NCBI GenBank assembly: GCA_910583685.1
Contig: CAJTXY010000016.1
Span: 1 to 33,265 of the forward strand
DNA: 33,265 nucleotides
Origin: an uncultured Bacilli bacterium
GTDB lineage: Bacteria > Bacillota_I > Bacilli_A > RF39 > UBA660
Direction of reading: 5' to 3'
In this document: in pieces, positions 7,200 to 14,824 of the stretch
Layout: each line of letters opens with the position of its first letter
Numbering within the stretch: position 1 is the stretch's first letter
Notes under the pieces: model-generated
What the model saw: only the letters and a program-made list of their open reading frames with translations
Told to the model about the DNA's origin: nothing
The model's database searches: none
Program-made: the position numbers and the translations under genes

Positions 7200-7306
7200 G
7201 TGGACAAAATGAATAAAATACATTTTGCCCCACTTGTTCTTATTTAGACCAGTTTAAGCAAAAATGGCTTCATAGCTCAGTCGGTAGAGCAAGGGACTGA
7301 AAATCC
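7200..7306 (+). repeat. Downstream copy of the duplicated tRNA-Phe leader plus 5' half
   Basis: This is the partner of 6996-7101. It contains a stem of GTGGACAAAATG with CATTTTGCCCCAC (one bulge), then TTGTTCTTATT, and leads into the intact tRNA-Phe. Confidence 0.75.
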
Positions 7307-7341
7307 CTGTGTCGCTGGTTCGATTCCCGCTGGAGCCACCA
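7266..7341 (+). tRNA. tRNA-Phe (anticodon GAA), restored by the integrated element
   Basis: GGCTTCA pairs with TGGAGCC. The anticodon stem GGGA/TCCC holds loop CTGAAAA with anticodon GAA. The T-loop is TTCGATT and CCA is encoded. Bases 7297-7341 are the left copy of the element's 45-bp direct repeat, so the 3' part was supplied by the element on integration and the tRNA stays functional. Confidence 0.95.
7297..7341. repeat. attL, 45-bp direct repeat
   Basis: It runs from CTGAAAATCC in the anticodon arm to the CCA end of tRNA-Phe and is identical to 30747-30791. The base before it differs (A here, T at the right), which fixes the left limit. Confidence 0.93.
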
Positions 7342-7355
7342 TAAATGTTAATAAT

Positions 7356-7389
7356 ATCAATGCTTCTTGATTGAGGTGTTGATTTTTTT
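7356..7389 (+). terminator. Element-supplied terminator after tRNA-Phe
   Basis: ATCAATGCTTC and GAGGTGTTGAT form an 11-bp stem with some G-T pairs around TTGATT, followed by a run of T. It would end tRNA-operon transcripts at the left end of the element. Confidence 0.7.
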
Positions 7390-7430
7390 GTCCACAAACT
7401 TCTGTCCACAAAGTGTAATTTTGTCCATAG
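7385..7430. promoter_or_regulatory. Candidate integrase arm-type sites at the left end
   Basis: Three spaced copies of a TTGTCCACA-like word occur here: TTTTTGTCCACA, CTGTCCACAAAG and TTTTGTCCATAG. The reverse complement (TGTGGACAAAA) recurs at the right end at 30414-30709. Repeats of this kind next to both att sites are typical arm sites of tyrosine integrases. Confidence 0.55.
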
Positions 7431-7456
7431 TTATTATTTTATAGGAAGGTGATAGA

Positions 7457-8812
7457 ATGTTTGAGGAATTAATAAATAAAGAGGTTATATGCAGTAATAT
7501 AGGTATTCTACAATTTATGTATCCAAATTTTAAGATAATAAGTAATAAAAATGAAATTATTGATGATACTCCATTTATATATATTGGTAGTAGAGTAGAA
7601 TTAAAGAGAATTAAAGAGTCTAACATACCACATATTATTGTATCTAATGTAGGAGATTATGATTTAGATGATAGAGAAGCTTTACTTGCTTTAGCATACA
7701 AAAAACATAATATGGAAGTGTCAGAACAATATTATGCATTAATAAAACTTGATTATAATGATTTCTTATATATTTGGAAACACCTGTGGGTTCTTGGTGA
7801 ATTACTTCCTATTGTAATTGATACAGAGAATATATTTAGGGGGTTATTAGAATTTATAGATTGCCCTCGGTTATTTATTAAAAAGTTTTTGAGTATTTGT
7901 AATACTAGCAATGTTAAAGTTATCGAAAAAGTATTGGTAAATTTTATGATAGATAGTATTAAAGGTACAGAAACTAATAATAAATGGTTAATTTCAAGAC
8001 AAAGGCTATTTGCATCACTTTATGCTAAAAATATTAAAAGTGCACTTGGTAGACACTTTAAACAATGCCAACATTTAAATTATCCTATACTGAAGCTGTT
8101 CTTGCTATTAAGAGATATTATTTATGGCTGTAGCTCAAAACATGATATATCTTATACTAATTATGGTTTAATACAAACAGAACAAACAGAAACTTTAGAG
8201 CCAACTATAGAACAGAAAGAATATTTAATGGAAAATTTAAAAAGTGCAAAACAAAATATGACAACAATAATATTAGGAGAACTTGGTTGTAGGATATTTA
8301 AAGAATTATGTGATGATGAAATTCATTTCCTAAAAACTTTGCAAGATGTAAAAGACTTTATGGAAATATATAATTACGAAACAGATGAGGTATTAGTATT
8401 TGGAGATTTATCATCTTTACCTGAAATTGCATTGGGGGCTTTATTAAAATTCATAGAGGAAGCGAAGCGACCACTTATTGCATTATGTTCTAATGATGAT
8501 ATGTCAGGGGCTATGATGAGCAGATTTATGAAAAAAGTGAAAATAGAGGAAAAAACATTTATTAATGAAGTACCAATATGTCAGTTTATAGAAATGAAAA
8601 AATCAGCTCAACGAAAAAATTCAATAGAGGGTACAACTTGTAGAAGAAATTTATACACCAAAGAGGAAAGGTTAATAAATGAGGAAATCGAAAAGACATA
8701 TCAGCAATTATGTCCTATGTATTGCTATTATACTGAATATGCTAATGGTAATGTAACTTTACTTGATGATAAAATTTATTTAATGCATATGAAAAATTCA
8801 AATGTTAATTAG
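7457..8812 (+). CDS. Clamp-loader-like (DnaX/HolB type) protein without Walker A
   Basis: A 451-residue protein, first gene of the element. Residues 311-362 (EVLVFGDLSSLPEIALGALL, KFIEEAKRPLIALCSND, MMSRFMKKVKI) closely follow the DnaX/delta-prime AAA+ pattern: a Walker B-like strand, the NALLK-x-xEE helix, a sensor-1 strand ending in Asn, and an Ser-Arg arginine-finger segment. No GxxxxGKT Walker A is present, and the Walker B acidic pair is reduced to GD. It may therefore be a structural subunit like delta-prime, not an ATPase. The N-terminal 250 residues match nothing I know. The ribosome site GGAAGGTGAT is good. A role in element replication is inferred. Confidence 0.55.
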   Translation: MFEELINKEVICSNIGILQFMYPNFKIISNKNEIIDDTPFIYIGSRVELKRIKESNIPHIIVSNVGDYDLDDREALLALAYKKHNMEVSEQYYALIKLDYNDFLYIWKHLWVLGELLPIVIDTENIFRGLLEFIDCPRLFIKKFLSICNTSNVKVIEKVLVNFMIDSIKGTETNNKWLISRQRLFASLYAKNIKSALGRHFKQCQHLNYPILKLFLLLRDIIYGCSSKHDISYTNYGLIQTEQTETLEPTIEQKEYLMENLKSAKQNMTTIILGELGCRIFKELCDDEIHFLKTLQDVKDFMEIYNYETDEVLVFGDLSSLPEIALGALLKFIEEAKRPLIALCSNDDMSGAMMSRFMKKVKIEEKTFINEVPICQFIEMKKSAQRKNSIEGTTCRRNLYTKEERLINEEIEKTYQQLCPMYCYYTEYANGNVTLLDDKIYLMHMKNSNVN

Positions 8813-8887
8813 TTAAGGTGAAAAATTAGATAGAAATTAGTTACTTCATTTTAAGTAAGTTGTTGATGATATATTTTATTTCTTTTG

Positions 8888-8896
8888 TGTTATAAT
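8888..8896 (+). promoter_or_regulatory. Extended -10 promoter directly before the 8906 gene
   Basis: TGTTATAAT gives a consensus -10 with an upstream TG. No -35 at normal distance is evident (TTGATG at 8863 is 22 bases away). Transcription would begin at about 8903, next to the start codon. Confidence 0.45.
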
Positions 8897-8905
8897 GATA
8901 ATGTG

Positions 8906-9397
8906 ATGTGTATGGATATAAGAAATATAGATTATATTATAATTGAACCGATGATAATAGATAATGATGAATTTATTGGTAAAAGTGTTCAAGAAGTACA
9001 AATGGATTATTTTGCTAAAGATTTAATATATAAGTATGAATATAAATACTTTTATGAAACAATAGGAATTAGTAAAAGTAGAAATGATTTTAATACTTTG
9101 ATATTATTTCAAATGAATTCATCAATTATTGCATCAGCAATATTAAGAACAGTAATGCCCTTTCCAGAAGAGTATAAATTAAATTTTCCAGAGTATAGTA
9201 ATAACAATGGATGCTATATTCTAAAAGAGAAAAGTGTCTTAATTTTCAATCCTATTATGAAAGAAGAATTAAGAGGTATGATTAAGGGATTTAAAGACTT
9301 CACCAGAAGACAAAAGTATAGAAAATTTGAAGTAGATATTGAAAAATTAAATAAGAGAATAAACGATAATACTTATCAGCAAAAAGTAATTAGGTAG
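8906..9397 (+). CDS. Hypothetical protein, possibly leaderless
   Basis: A 163-residue protein that I do not recognise. It has no signal peptide or membrane segment. It begins with acidic and hydrophobic strands (IDYIIIEPMIIDNDEFIGKS), has a middle hydrophobic helix, and ends in a basic segment (FTRRQKYRKF). Possible starts are GTG 8903, ATG 8906 and ATG 8912. None has a Shine-Dalgarno site, and a TATAAT box ends seven bases before 8903, so the mRNA may lack a leader. A strong hairpin follows the stop codon. No function is suggested. Confidence 0.6.
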   Translation: MCMDIRNIDYIIIEPMIIDNDEFIGKSVQEVQMDYFAKDLIYKYEYKYFYETIGISKSRNDFNTLILFQMNSSIIASAILRTVMPFPEEYKLNFPEYSNNNGCYILKEKSVLIFNPIMKEELRGMIKGFKDFTRRQKYRKFEVDIEKLNKRINDNTYQQKVIR

Positions 9398-9408
9398 AAC
9401 CTCCTGAA

Positions 9409-9445
9409 GATACTGTCGAGAGACAGTGTCACTTTATTTTATAAG
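9409..9445 (+). terminator. GAGA-loop hairpin after the 8906 gene
   Basis: GATACTGTC and GACAGTGTC form a 9-bp stem with one G-T pair and a GAGA tetraloop, followed by ACTTTATTTTAT. It is either a terminator with a weak T-run or an RNA stability or control hairpin. Confidence 0.5.
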
Positions 9446-9502
9446 GGTTTTGTAGAAAATTTAAGAGTTAAAAAGCGACATTTATTATTCTACTAAAAAA
9501 AT

Positions 9503-9525
9503 ATACACCTATGCGGTGTATTTTT
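9503..9525 (+). terminator. Hairpin terminator in the gap before the AbrB-like gene
   Basis: ATACACC and GGTGTAT pair around TATGC and are followed by TTTTT. The rest of the gap from 9398 to 9705 holds only AT-rich sequence and the probable promoter region of the AbrB-like gene (for example TTGGAG and AATAAT 17 bases apart near 9626-9654). Confidence 0.7.
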
Positions 9526-9705
9526 ATGTGAAGTGATGTATCGAATATTATATATTTATAGTGGTATTATTTTAAAACTTTGTTATTAGGGGTTGCAATA
9601 GAAATTATCATATGTTACATAGTAGTTGGAGAAAGTTTGTTATAGTAGAATAATTATAACTATTTCAAAATAATAAGTGTACTAAACGTATTGAGGTGAA
9701 CAAAG

Positions 9706-10005
9706 ATGCAGAAACGATGCATTGATGATACAGGAAGAATTGTAATTCCAGTAGATATTAGAAAACAACTTAATATTTCTAATGGTGATGAAATTGTATT
9801 TAATGTTGAGAATAATCACTTAATACTTTATAAAGAAAATAACAGTTCTTATAATTTAGTAAAAGCAATACGAACATTTATTAAGCATTATTATGGATTA
9901 AAATATAAAGATGTATTAATTACAGAAGTAAATTTATTAAATATTTATAACTACCTTGATAAGTATATAAAATGTAATATTCTTAATAATAGTGATGTTA
10001 AGTGA
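9706..10005 (+). CDS. AbrB/SpoVT-like transcription regulator
   Basis: A 99-residue protein whose first 45 residues form a swapped-hairpin AbrB DNA-binding domain: RCIDDTGRIVIPVDIRKQLN, then ISNGDEIVFNVENNHLILYK. The pattern of D-x-x-GRI-x-IP, R-x-x-L and GDE is the family signature. AbrB-type proteins act as dimers or tetramers on AT-rich promoters. The C-terminal half (YNLVKAIRTFIKHYY) is helical and not recognised. The ribosome site is GAGGTGAAC before the ATG at 9706. It probably controls element genes; the targets cannot be seen here. Confidence 0.85.
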   Translation: MQKRCIDDTGRIVIPVDIRKQLNISNGDEIVFNVENNHLILYKENNSSYNLVKAIRTFIKHYYGLKYKDVLITEVNLLNIYNYLDKYIKCNILNNSDVK

Positions 10006-10083
10006 TAAAGTTGATATACTTACTAAGTATAATTTGCAAAAGTAAATCTTCTGGTGTAATATATAATTACTTGAAGGAGGTAA

Positions 10084-10620
10084 ATGAATATGGAAAAAGA
10101 ATTAGAACAAGATGGGTATATTGTTTTAAAGGATAAAGAAATAATGTGTGTAGTAGGAGAACCGGCTGTTGGGAAAACAACTTTTTTAGCAAAACAAGCA
10201 CACTTTGCAAGTAAAGAACATAAAGTACTTTATTTCTCTCTAGAGTCTAGTAAAGAAAATTTACTTAAACGTTTTAATAAAATGAGTTTAAACAATGAAA
10301 ATATAACAATAATTGATTCACTTGATATTAAAGTGGAGGACATAGAAAGTTATATAGATGAAAATACAGATTATATTTATATTGATTATCTTTTGCTTCT
10401 TGGCTGTAATAAAAAGTTTGTAGATAAGAATGACGAACTGGAATATATTTTGGGAAAATTGCGAAGCTATGTAGAAAAGTATAATGTAAAAATTTTGGCT
10501 ATTACAGTGGCTCATCGTTCTTCTAAACCAACAGAAAAGGAAATATTTGCTTCTGATACATATAAAAATATTGATTGTGCATGGGAACTTTTAGAGGATT
10601 CAATGATTAGGATTAAGTAA
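10084..10620 (+). CDS. Small DnaB/RecA-fold ATPase with intact Walker A
   Basis: A 178-residue protein with a compact RecA-type ATPase core: Walker A GEPAVGKT at residues 25-32, a following strand VLYFSLESSKENLLKRF like the DnaB motif H1a region, and Walker B IYIDYLLLL at 98-106. It lacks the DnaB N-terminal domain and most of the C-terminal part, so it is only the core. Two other genes here (20122 and 27018) share the same layout but have His-Lys where this one has Gly-Lys. AAGGAGG lies upstream, with the ATG at 10084 or, two codons on, 10090. A role as a DNA helicase loader or a DnaB-like partner in element replication is inferred. Confidence 0.75.
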   Translation: MNMEKELEQDGYIVLKDKEIMCVVGEPAVGKTTFLAKQAHFASKEHKVLYFSLESSKENLLKRFNKMSLNNENITIIDSLDIKVEDIESYIDENTDYIYIDYLLLLGCNKKFVDKNDELEYILGKLRSYVEKYNVKILAITVAHRSSKPTEKEIFASDTYKNIDCAWELLEDSMIRIK

Positions 10621-10689
10621 ATTTATAAAATGTTTATTTTGATAAGTGGGAAAATATAATTTTCTCATCGATAGGAAGGTTAATTAGTA

Positions 10690-11382
10690 ATGGATGTACT
10701 TAAAAGATTTATTAATGGAGACTATATATTTAAACCAATTGATAAAGAAGATATAATATATCAATCTTATATTGATATTAAGAATAAATTACAACAACAA
10801 AACATAAAATTACTTTCTTATAATGAAATAATCTCTACTATTCCTAAAATGTATATCAATGAATTTAATAAATTAATGAAAAATCTTGATATAGATAAAT
10901 TATACTCAAGTCCTATTCACGGAATCGACCATAATATTAGGGTAGCAGTATTTGCCTTAATTATATCAGCATTTGAAAAAATAGATTTAGATGACTTTAA
11001 AATCATTATAGAATGTGCAAAATATCACGATATAGGTAGGGTAAATGACTTAGAGGACATAACTCATGGGTTTATGGGGGCAAGAAAAATAGACTTCTTA
11101 GAAAGTAAATATAGTTCTAGTGAGTTATCTTATATGAGAACTGTAATAACAGTTCACAGTTTACCAGATGACAGCTTTAAAAGAATTGCATTATTAAATG
11201 ATGTGGATGATATGGAAAGATGTAGAAAAATGTTTCATATCTTAAAAGATGCAGATGGCCTAGATCGTGCTAGATTGGAATGGCCGTATATAGATATAGA
11301 TTATTTAAGAACTTTTACAGCCAAACGATTAATACCATTTGCCTATGAATTGAATTATAATTACGAATATAATACTAAATAA
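10690..11382 (+). CDS. HD-domain phosphohydrolase-like protein
   Basis: A 230-residue protein with a full set of HD-domain metal ligands: H81 in IHGIDHNIRV, H113-D114 in AKYHDIGR, H126 in THGFMGARK, H156 in VHSLPDD and an aspartate in LKDADGLDRARL (about 187-189). HD proteins hydrolyse phosphate esters of nucleotides or related molecules. The substrate cannot be told from sequence. Similar lone HD proteins occur in mobile elements, where they may alter nucleotide pools or signals; that is inference. The ribosome site GGAAGG is somewhat distant from the ATG at 10690. The gene follows the small ATPase gene by 69 bases. Confidence 0.8.
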   Translation: MDVLKRFINGDYIFKPIDKEDIIYQSYIDIKNKLQQQNIKLLSYNEIISTIPKMYINEFNKLMKNLDIDKLYSSPIHGIDHNIRVAVFALIISAFEKIDLDDFKIIIECAKYHDIGRVNDLEDITHGFMGARKIDFLESKYSSSELSYMRTVITVHSLPDDSFKRIALLNDVDDMERCRKMFHILKDADGLDRARLEWPYIDIDYLRTFTAKRLIPFAYELNYNYEYNTK

Positions 11383-11461
11383 TCTTTATAAATTTAAGAT
11401 ATAAAGTTTATAGTAAATAAACGTGTTACATTTGTTTAGAATAAAGTATATGAGCAACTAT

Positions 11462-11513
11462 ATTTGCAAGTCTATTTTATTCTCACATCTTGGTTAAAAT
11501 TGGGTAATAATAG
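11462..11513 (+). repeat. Upstream region shared with 12378-12429 (copy A)
   Basis: About 52 bases align with the region before the PcfJ-like gene at 12462: both have ATTNGCAA, TTTTA, then CTCACA, GGTTAAA and TAATAATAG in the same order and nearly the same spacing. They end 20-33 bases before the start codon. This points to a shared promoter or regulator site for the two genes. Confidence 0.6.
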
Positions 11514-11531
11514 CAAAAGAGGTAATATCAT

Positions 11532-12188
11532 ATGGGAAAATTAAAACACTTTGATTTAGATAGTGATGGAAACTTGGTAAAGGTAACAAAATTATTTATT
11601 AATAATGCTACCTATGAAATAGAGCAACAAAAGACACCTGATAATTTTGAAGTAGATACTTTAATAGCAAAATCTATTTCATTACTTAATAAAAAAGGAT
11701 ATAAAACAGTTTCTAGTAATTCAGGACATGTATATAAATATTTTCTAAATCAATGGCCTTATGATGAAGAAAATTTACAAACTGATGAAGAAGGAAATAA
11801 ATTTATATATATAGGATATCTTTGTGATTCAGAAGGAAACGGTTTAGGTGTGAAATATCAATTAGTTCAAGAAGATAGTGATGATTATAAAGAATTTGTT
11901 GCAAAAAATCCTGAAGCTAAATTGGGATTTCAAAAAGTAGAAAGTTTAACATTTTTTAAGGGAGTATTTAGAGTTACATTTCCGTACACTAAAGTAAACA
12001 TTGAATTTGATAAGCCTTATACTTTTTCTATTCTACCTGCTGAATGGCATAATGATAAAAATGGAATTATGCATCTTATAAATTTTAGTTTTCAAACATT
12101 AAATTATCGTGAATTAGAACAAAGGATTATAGAAGAAAATGAAAAATTATTGCAATGGGTAGAAGAATTACCAGACTTGAAAAATTAA
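11532..12188 (+). CDS. Hypothetical protein
   Basis: A 218-residue soluble acidic protein that I do not recognise with confidence. Residues 43-66 (DTLIAKSISLLNKKGYKTVS then SNSGH) follow a pattern seen in small phage and plasmid proteins where a nutrient- or DNA-related fold begins with a helix and a Gly-Tyr-x-Thr strand, but I cannot name a family. The C-terminal third has aromatic strands and a helix ending in EELPDLKN. GAGGTAA gives the ribosome site for the ATG at 11532. The region upstream is a near copy of the one before the PcfJ-like gene at 12462, so the two are probably controlled together. Confidence 0.7.
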   Translation: MGKLKHFDLDSDGNLVKVTKLFINNATYEIEQQKTPDNFEVDTLIAKSISLLNKKGYKTVSSNSGHVYKYFLNQWPYDEENLQTDEEGNKFIYIGYLCDSEGNGLGVKYQLVQEDSDDYKEFVAKNPEAKLGFQKVESLTFFKGVFRVTFPYTKVNIEFDKPYTFSILPAEWHNDKNGIMHLINFSFQTLNYRELEQRIIEENEKLLQWVEELPDLKN

Positions 12189-12206
12189 AAATATAACCTC
12201 TAGTAA

Positions 12207-12320
12207 CATCAAGAAAATACTTATAATGTAAAAGGAGAAGAAAATTATTTATCTGCTAAAGGAAATGCTGTAATGGAATGTCTTCTTTTTAAAAGAATAT
12301 GGGAATTTGCAAAGAACTAA
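12207..12320 (+). pseudogene. Remnant of a coding region
   Basis: Between an in-frame TAA at 12204 and TAA at 12318 lies a 37-codon stretch that reads like protein: NVKGEENYLSAKGNAVMECL then LFKRIWEFAKN. It has no start codon with a ribosome site in the right place (an AAGGAG is inside the frame). It looks like the 3' end of a decayed gene; a source cannot be named. Confidence 0.35.
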
Positions 12321-12377
12321 TTTATACGTGTGATTGGGTGGAATTATTGCGTTAATTATATACCATAGTCCAAACAT

Positions 12378-12429
12378 ATTCGCAATGTTGTTTTACTCTC
12401 ACAATTGGGTTAAATGTGGTTAATAATAG
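12378..12429 (+). repeat. Upstream region shared with 11462-11513 (copy B)
   Basis: This is the partner of copy A, placed 33 bases before the PcfJ-like gene at 12462. It contains GGGTTAAATGTGGTTAATAA, where a GGTTAA word occurs twice. Confidence 0.6.
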
Positions 12430-12461
12430 GGTAATAAGAAGTAAAAGGCGATGTTAATTTA

Positions 12462-13994
12462 ATGAAACAATTAGTATTTAATGATAAATTTGATAATATA
12501 ATTGAAGAAATACCAAAGACTTGGAAAAATGTTGATGATATTCCAGATAATATTAAAAAATTTATATTTGAAATTTCTGAAAAAATGATTATTTATGATA
12601 AATCAAGAAAATTATATTGTTGTTCAACGTGTTTTGGAGAGTTAAATGATTATTATTGTGAACGGTGTAATAAACGATATGACAGAGTAAAATACGATTA
12701 TGAAAAATATAATTGCTATATAGAAGAAGTTGATTCCATTGACCGATTTGATTATTATAATTATCGTTACTACTTTGCATTCGATGTCGTTGATGGAGAA
12801 GCTATTTTATATACTATACAAGAAACATCTTCTAGAGATAATCTTCAACGTTTTATTACTAGTTCTAGTAGTTTATCAATAAGTGGTACCTATTTAGTTC
12901 GTAAAGATTATATTATGTGCTTACAACTTAGGCTCTTATCAGATAATAGTATATGTTGTTATTATTATCAAGATATTTATGAACAATTAAAAGGCAATGA
13001 TGGAATTAATGATTATTATTTAGGATTACCTTTTCATACACCTCTTTATGAAAATTTCACAAAACATAGATTTTTGTATACAGAAAATTTTGAAATATTA
13101 AAAGATACAATTTATAAATATACTAATATATGGGAGACAAAGGACTTTATAAAGGATTATTATTTTGATATTCTATGTTTGACATTTGAACCGATTTATT
13201 ATCCACAGTTTGAATATTTAGTAAAGTTTGGATTATATAATCTAGCCTATGATGCATCACATTTATTGAAAGGGAAAACTTTTAAAGAAATTTTTGGCGT
13301 TGGTAAAGAATTTTTACCTTTTATGAAAGAAATTAATATTAGCTATCAAGAATTATTAGGTCTACAATTATGCAAATGTAAGGACAGATTTGTGATTGAT
13401 ATATTTGGTGGAGAATATAAAATTGCTAAAGAATTGTTAGAAATGATATCACCAAATTGGATAGAGTTGGGAACTTATTTGAATAGTTCTCAATTTGAAT
13501 ATAATCATCTTCCAGAATACTGTGATTATATACGAATGGCAAAGGAACTTGGATATAATTTAAAAGATAAAAATGTCTTATATCCTCCAAACTTTATGGA
13601 AGAACACGATAGGTTATATCTACAAATTGAAATAATTGATGATCCAGATATTGATAATCGAATAAAACATTTATCTAATGTATTAAGTTTTAATTATTAT
13701 GAAGATGAGAAATATATAATATTTCCAGCAGAAACATTAGAAGATATGTTAGATGAAGGGACTCAACAGCATAATTGTTTAAGGTCTTATATAGTTAGAT
13801 ATAGTAATAATGATTGTCAAATATACTTTATGAGAGAAAAAGATAAAAAATCAAAATCTTTGGTTACAATAGAAGTAAGAGAAGGTAGTATCGTTCAAGC
13901 AAGAACACGATTTAATAAATTACCTAATGATGAAATAATGCGGATATTAAGGAAATGGGAAAAAACTTTACTACCCATCGAAAGTGAAGAATAG
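12462..13994 (+). CDS. PcfJ-like protein with N-terminal zinc ribbon (first copy)
   Basis: A 510-residue protein of the PcfJ family known from conjugative plasmids, integrative elements and phages. A zinc ribbon lies near residues 53-69 (CCSTC and CERC). The middle has EIFGVGKEFLPFMKEINISY, which is shared with the second copy at 14824. The family core near residues 410-480 includes IIFPAETLEDMLDEGTQQHN with CLRSY next (H437, N438, C439), then IYFMREK and SLVTIEVREGSIVQARTRFN. PcfJ is needed in some systems, but its biochemical role is unknown; the conserved His, Asn and Cys suggest an active site. The ATG at 12462 has a weak GGCGATG site. The upstream region is a near copy of that at 11462. 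Confidence 0.8.
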   Translation: MKQLVFNDKFDNIIEEIPKTWKNVDDIPDNIKKFIFEISEKMIIYDKSRKLYCCSTCFGELNDYYCERCNKRYDRVKYDYEKYNCYIEEVDSIDRFDYYNYRYYFAFDVVDGEAILYTIQETSSRDNLQRFITSSSSLSISGTYLVRKDYIMCLQLRLLSDNSICCYYYQDIYEQLKGNDGINDYYLGLPFHTPLYENFTKHRFLYTENFEILKDTIYKYTNIWETKDFIKDYYFDILCLTFEPIYYPQFEYLVKFGLYNLAYDASHLLKGKTFKEIFGVGKEFLPFMKEINISYQELLGLQLCKCKDRFVIDIFGGEYKIAKELLEMISPNWIELGTYLNSSQFEYNHLPEYCDYIRMAKELGYNLKDKNVLYPPNFMEEHDRLYLQIEIIDDPDIDNRIKHLSNVLSFNYYEDEKYIIFPAETLEDMLDEGTQQHNCLRSYIVRYSNNDCQIYFMREKDKKSKSLVTIEVREGSIVQARTRFNKLPNDEIMRILRKWEKTLLPIESEE

Positions 13995-14113
13995 CATACT
14001 AGAAATAGTATGTTTTATTATGCCTATTTATTTAATTATCTGTTAATAAGGTTGTCAGTAAAAGTTATTTTTGGTATTTTTTGTTATTTAGTCTTGTAAA
14101 TAAAATTCACATG

Positions 14114-14134
14114 TGGTTAAAGACAGTCAGGAGG
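14114..14134 (+). promoter_or_regulatory. TGGTTAA word and strong ribosome site before the 14146 gene
   Basis: TGGTTAA at 14114-14120 repeats a word found before several element genes. AGGAGG at 14129-14134 supports the GTG start at 14146; an ATG at 14142 in another frame gives only an eight-residue peptide. Confidence 0.35.
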
Positions 14135-14145
14135 TGTGTTGATGT

Positions 14146-14460
14146 GTGAAAAGAAGAAATGGCAATGAAATAGGTCGGTTTGTAAAGATAATATTTGATG
14201 AAGATGCTTTGAACATTCTAAAAATTATGAGTCAAGATACTTGGATAAATAATTTCCCTAATCTTATTGTAGAAATGATAAATTCAAAGTACGACATTGC
14301 ACTTAAAGCAGTTGAATATGCTCCAAACATTTATTTTGAATTTAGTAATCAATTAAAAAAAGATCGCCAAATTATTAGAAAGACAATAAAGTCCTATCAA
14401 AAACATAATAGAATAGCAGAAATTAATACAAAAACTAAACCATTAAGGAAAAGAAGGTGA
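14146..14460 (+). CDS. Small basic protein with a DUF4116-like repeat
   Basis: A 104-residue basic protein starting at GTG. Residues 52-84 (ALKAVEYAPNIYFEFSNQLK then KDRQIIRKTIKSY) resemble one DUF4116 repeat: an Ala-rich helix, a Phe or Leu-x-x-x-S-x-x-L-K-x-D turn and a second helix. DUF4116 has no settled function. The last 20 residues are rich in Lys and Arg (TKPLRKRR), compatible with nucleic-acid contact. It precedes the PcfK gene by seven bases and ends with a ribosome site for it (AAGAAGGTGATG), so the genes 14146, 14468, 14824 and 16268 form one operon. Confidence 0.65.
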   Translation: MKRRNGNEIGRFVKIIFDEDALNILKIMSQDTWINNFPNLIVEMINSKYDIALKAVEYAPNIYFEFSNQLKKDRQIIRKTIKSYQKHNRIAEINTKTKPLRKRR

Positions 14461-14467
14461 TGTAAAT

Positions 14468-14824
14468 ATGAATGGTTATGATAGACTAAAAGAGTTATAC
14501 CAGAAAGATTATCAGAATACGCCAATAATTAAAATTATTAATTATTTATTAAAGCAGCCAGATATGGATGAAAAATATCTAAATGAAGAGAAATCAATTA
14601 AGCAGATGTATCAATATATAATTAAAAAAGCAGGGGATTATAAGGTTGATAATACAGCAGTAGTTGATGATGAAACCGTTTATGGTTGGGCAATAGATTA
14701 TTTTAATATTAGTAATGAAGAACTTGGATTAGATAAAAAAGAAACAATACAATGTAAAACTAAACCAAAAGCAGAGAAGAAAGATGATGATAATCAAATG
14801 CAATTATCATTGGAGTTTGCATAA
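14468..14824 (+). CDS. PcfK-like protein
   Basis: A 118-residue protein resembling PcfK. The pattern is a helical N-terminus, EEKSIKQMYQYIIKKAGDYK, then VVDDETVYGWAIDYFNI, matching the family's KSI-x-x-C/M-x-x-YI, K-A and DDE-VYGWA-x-HY/DY landmarks. The tail is charged and ends in QLSLEFA. In conjugative elements pcfK is found next to pcfJ, as here, where the stop codon shares one base with the ATG of the PcfJ-like gene. Its function is unknown. The tight overlap suggests that the two proteins are made together and may interact. Confidence 0.75.
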   Translation: MNGYDRLKELYQKDYQNTPIIKIINYLLKQPDMDEKYLNEEKSIKQMYQYIIKKAGDYKVDNTAVVDDETVYGWAIDYFNISNEELGLDKKETIQCKTKPKAEKKDDDNQMQLSLEFA

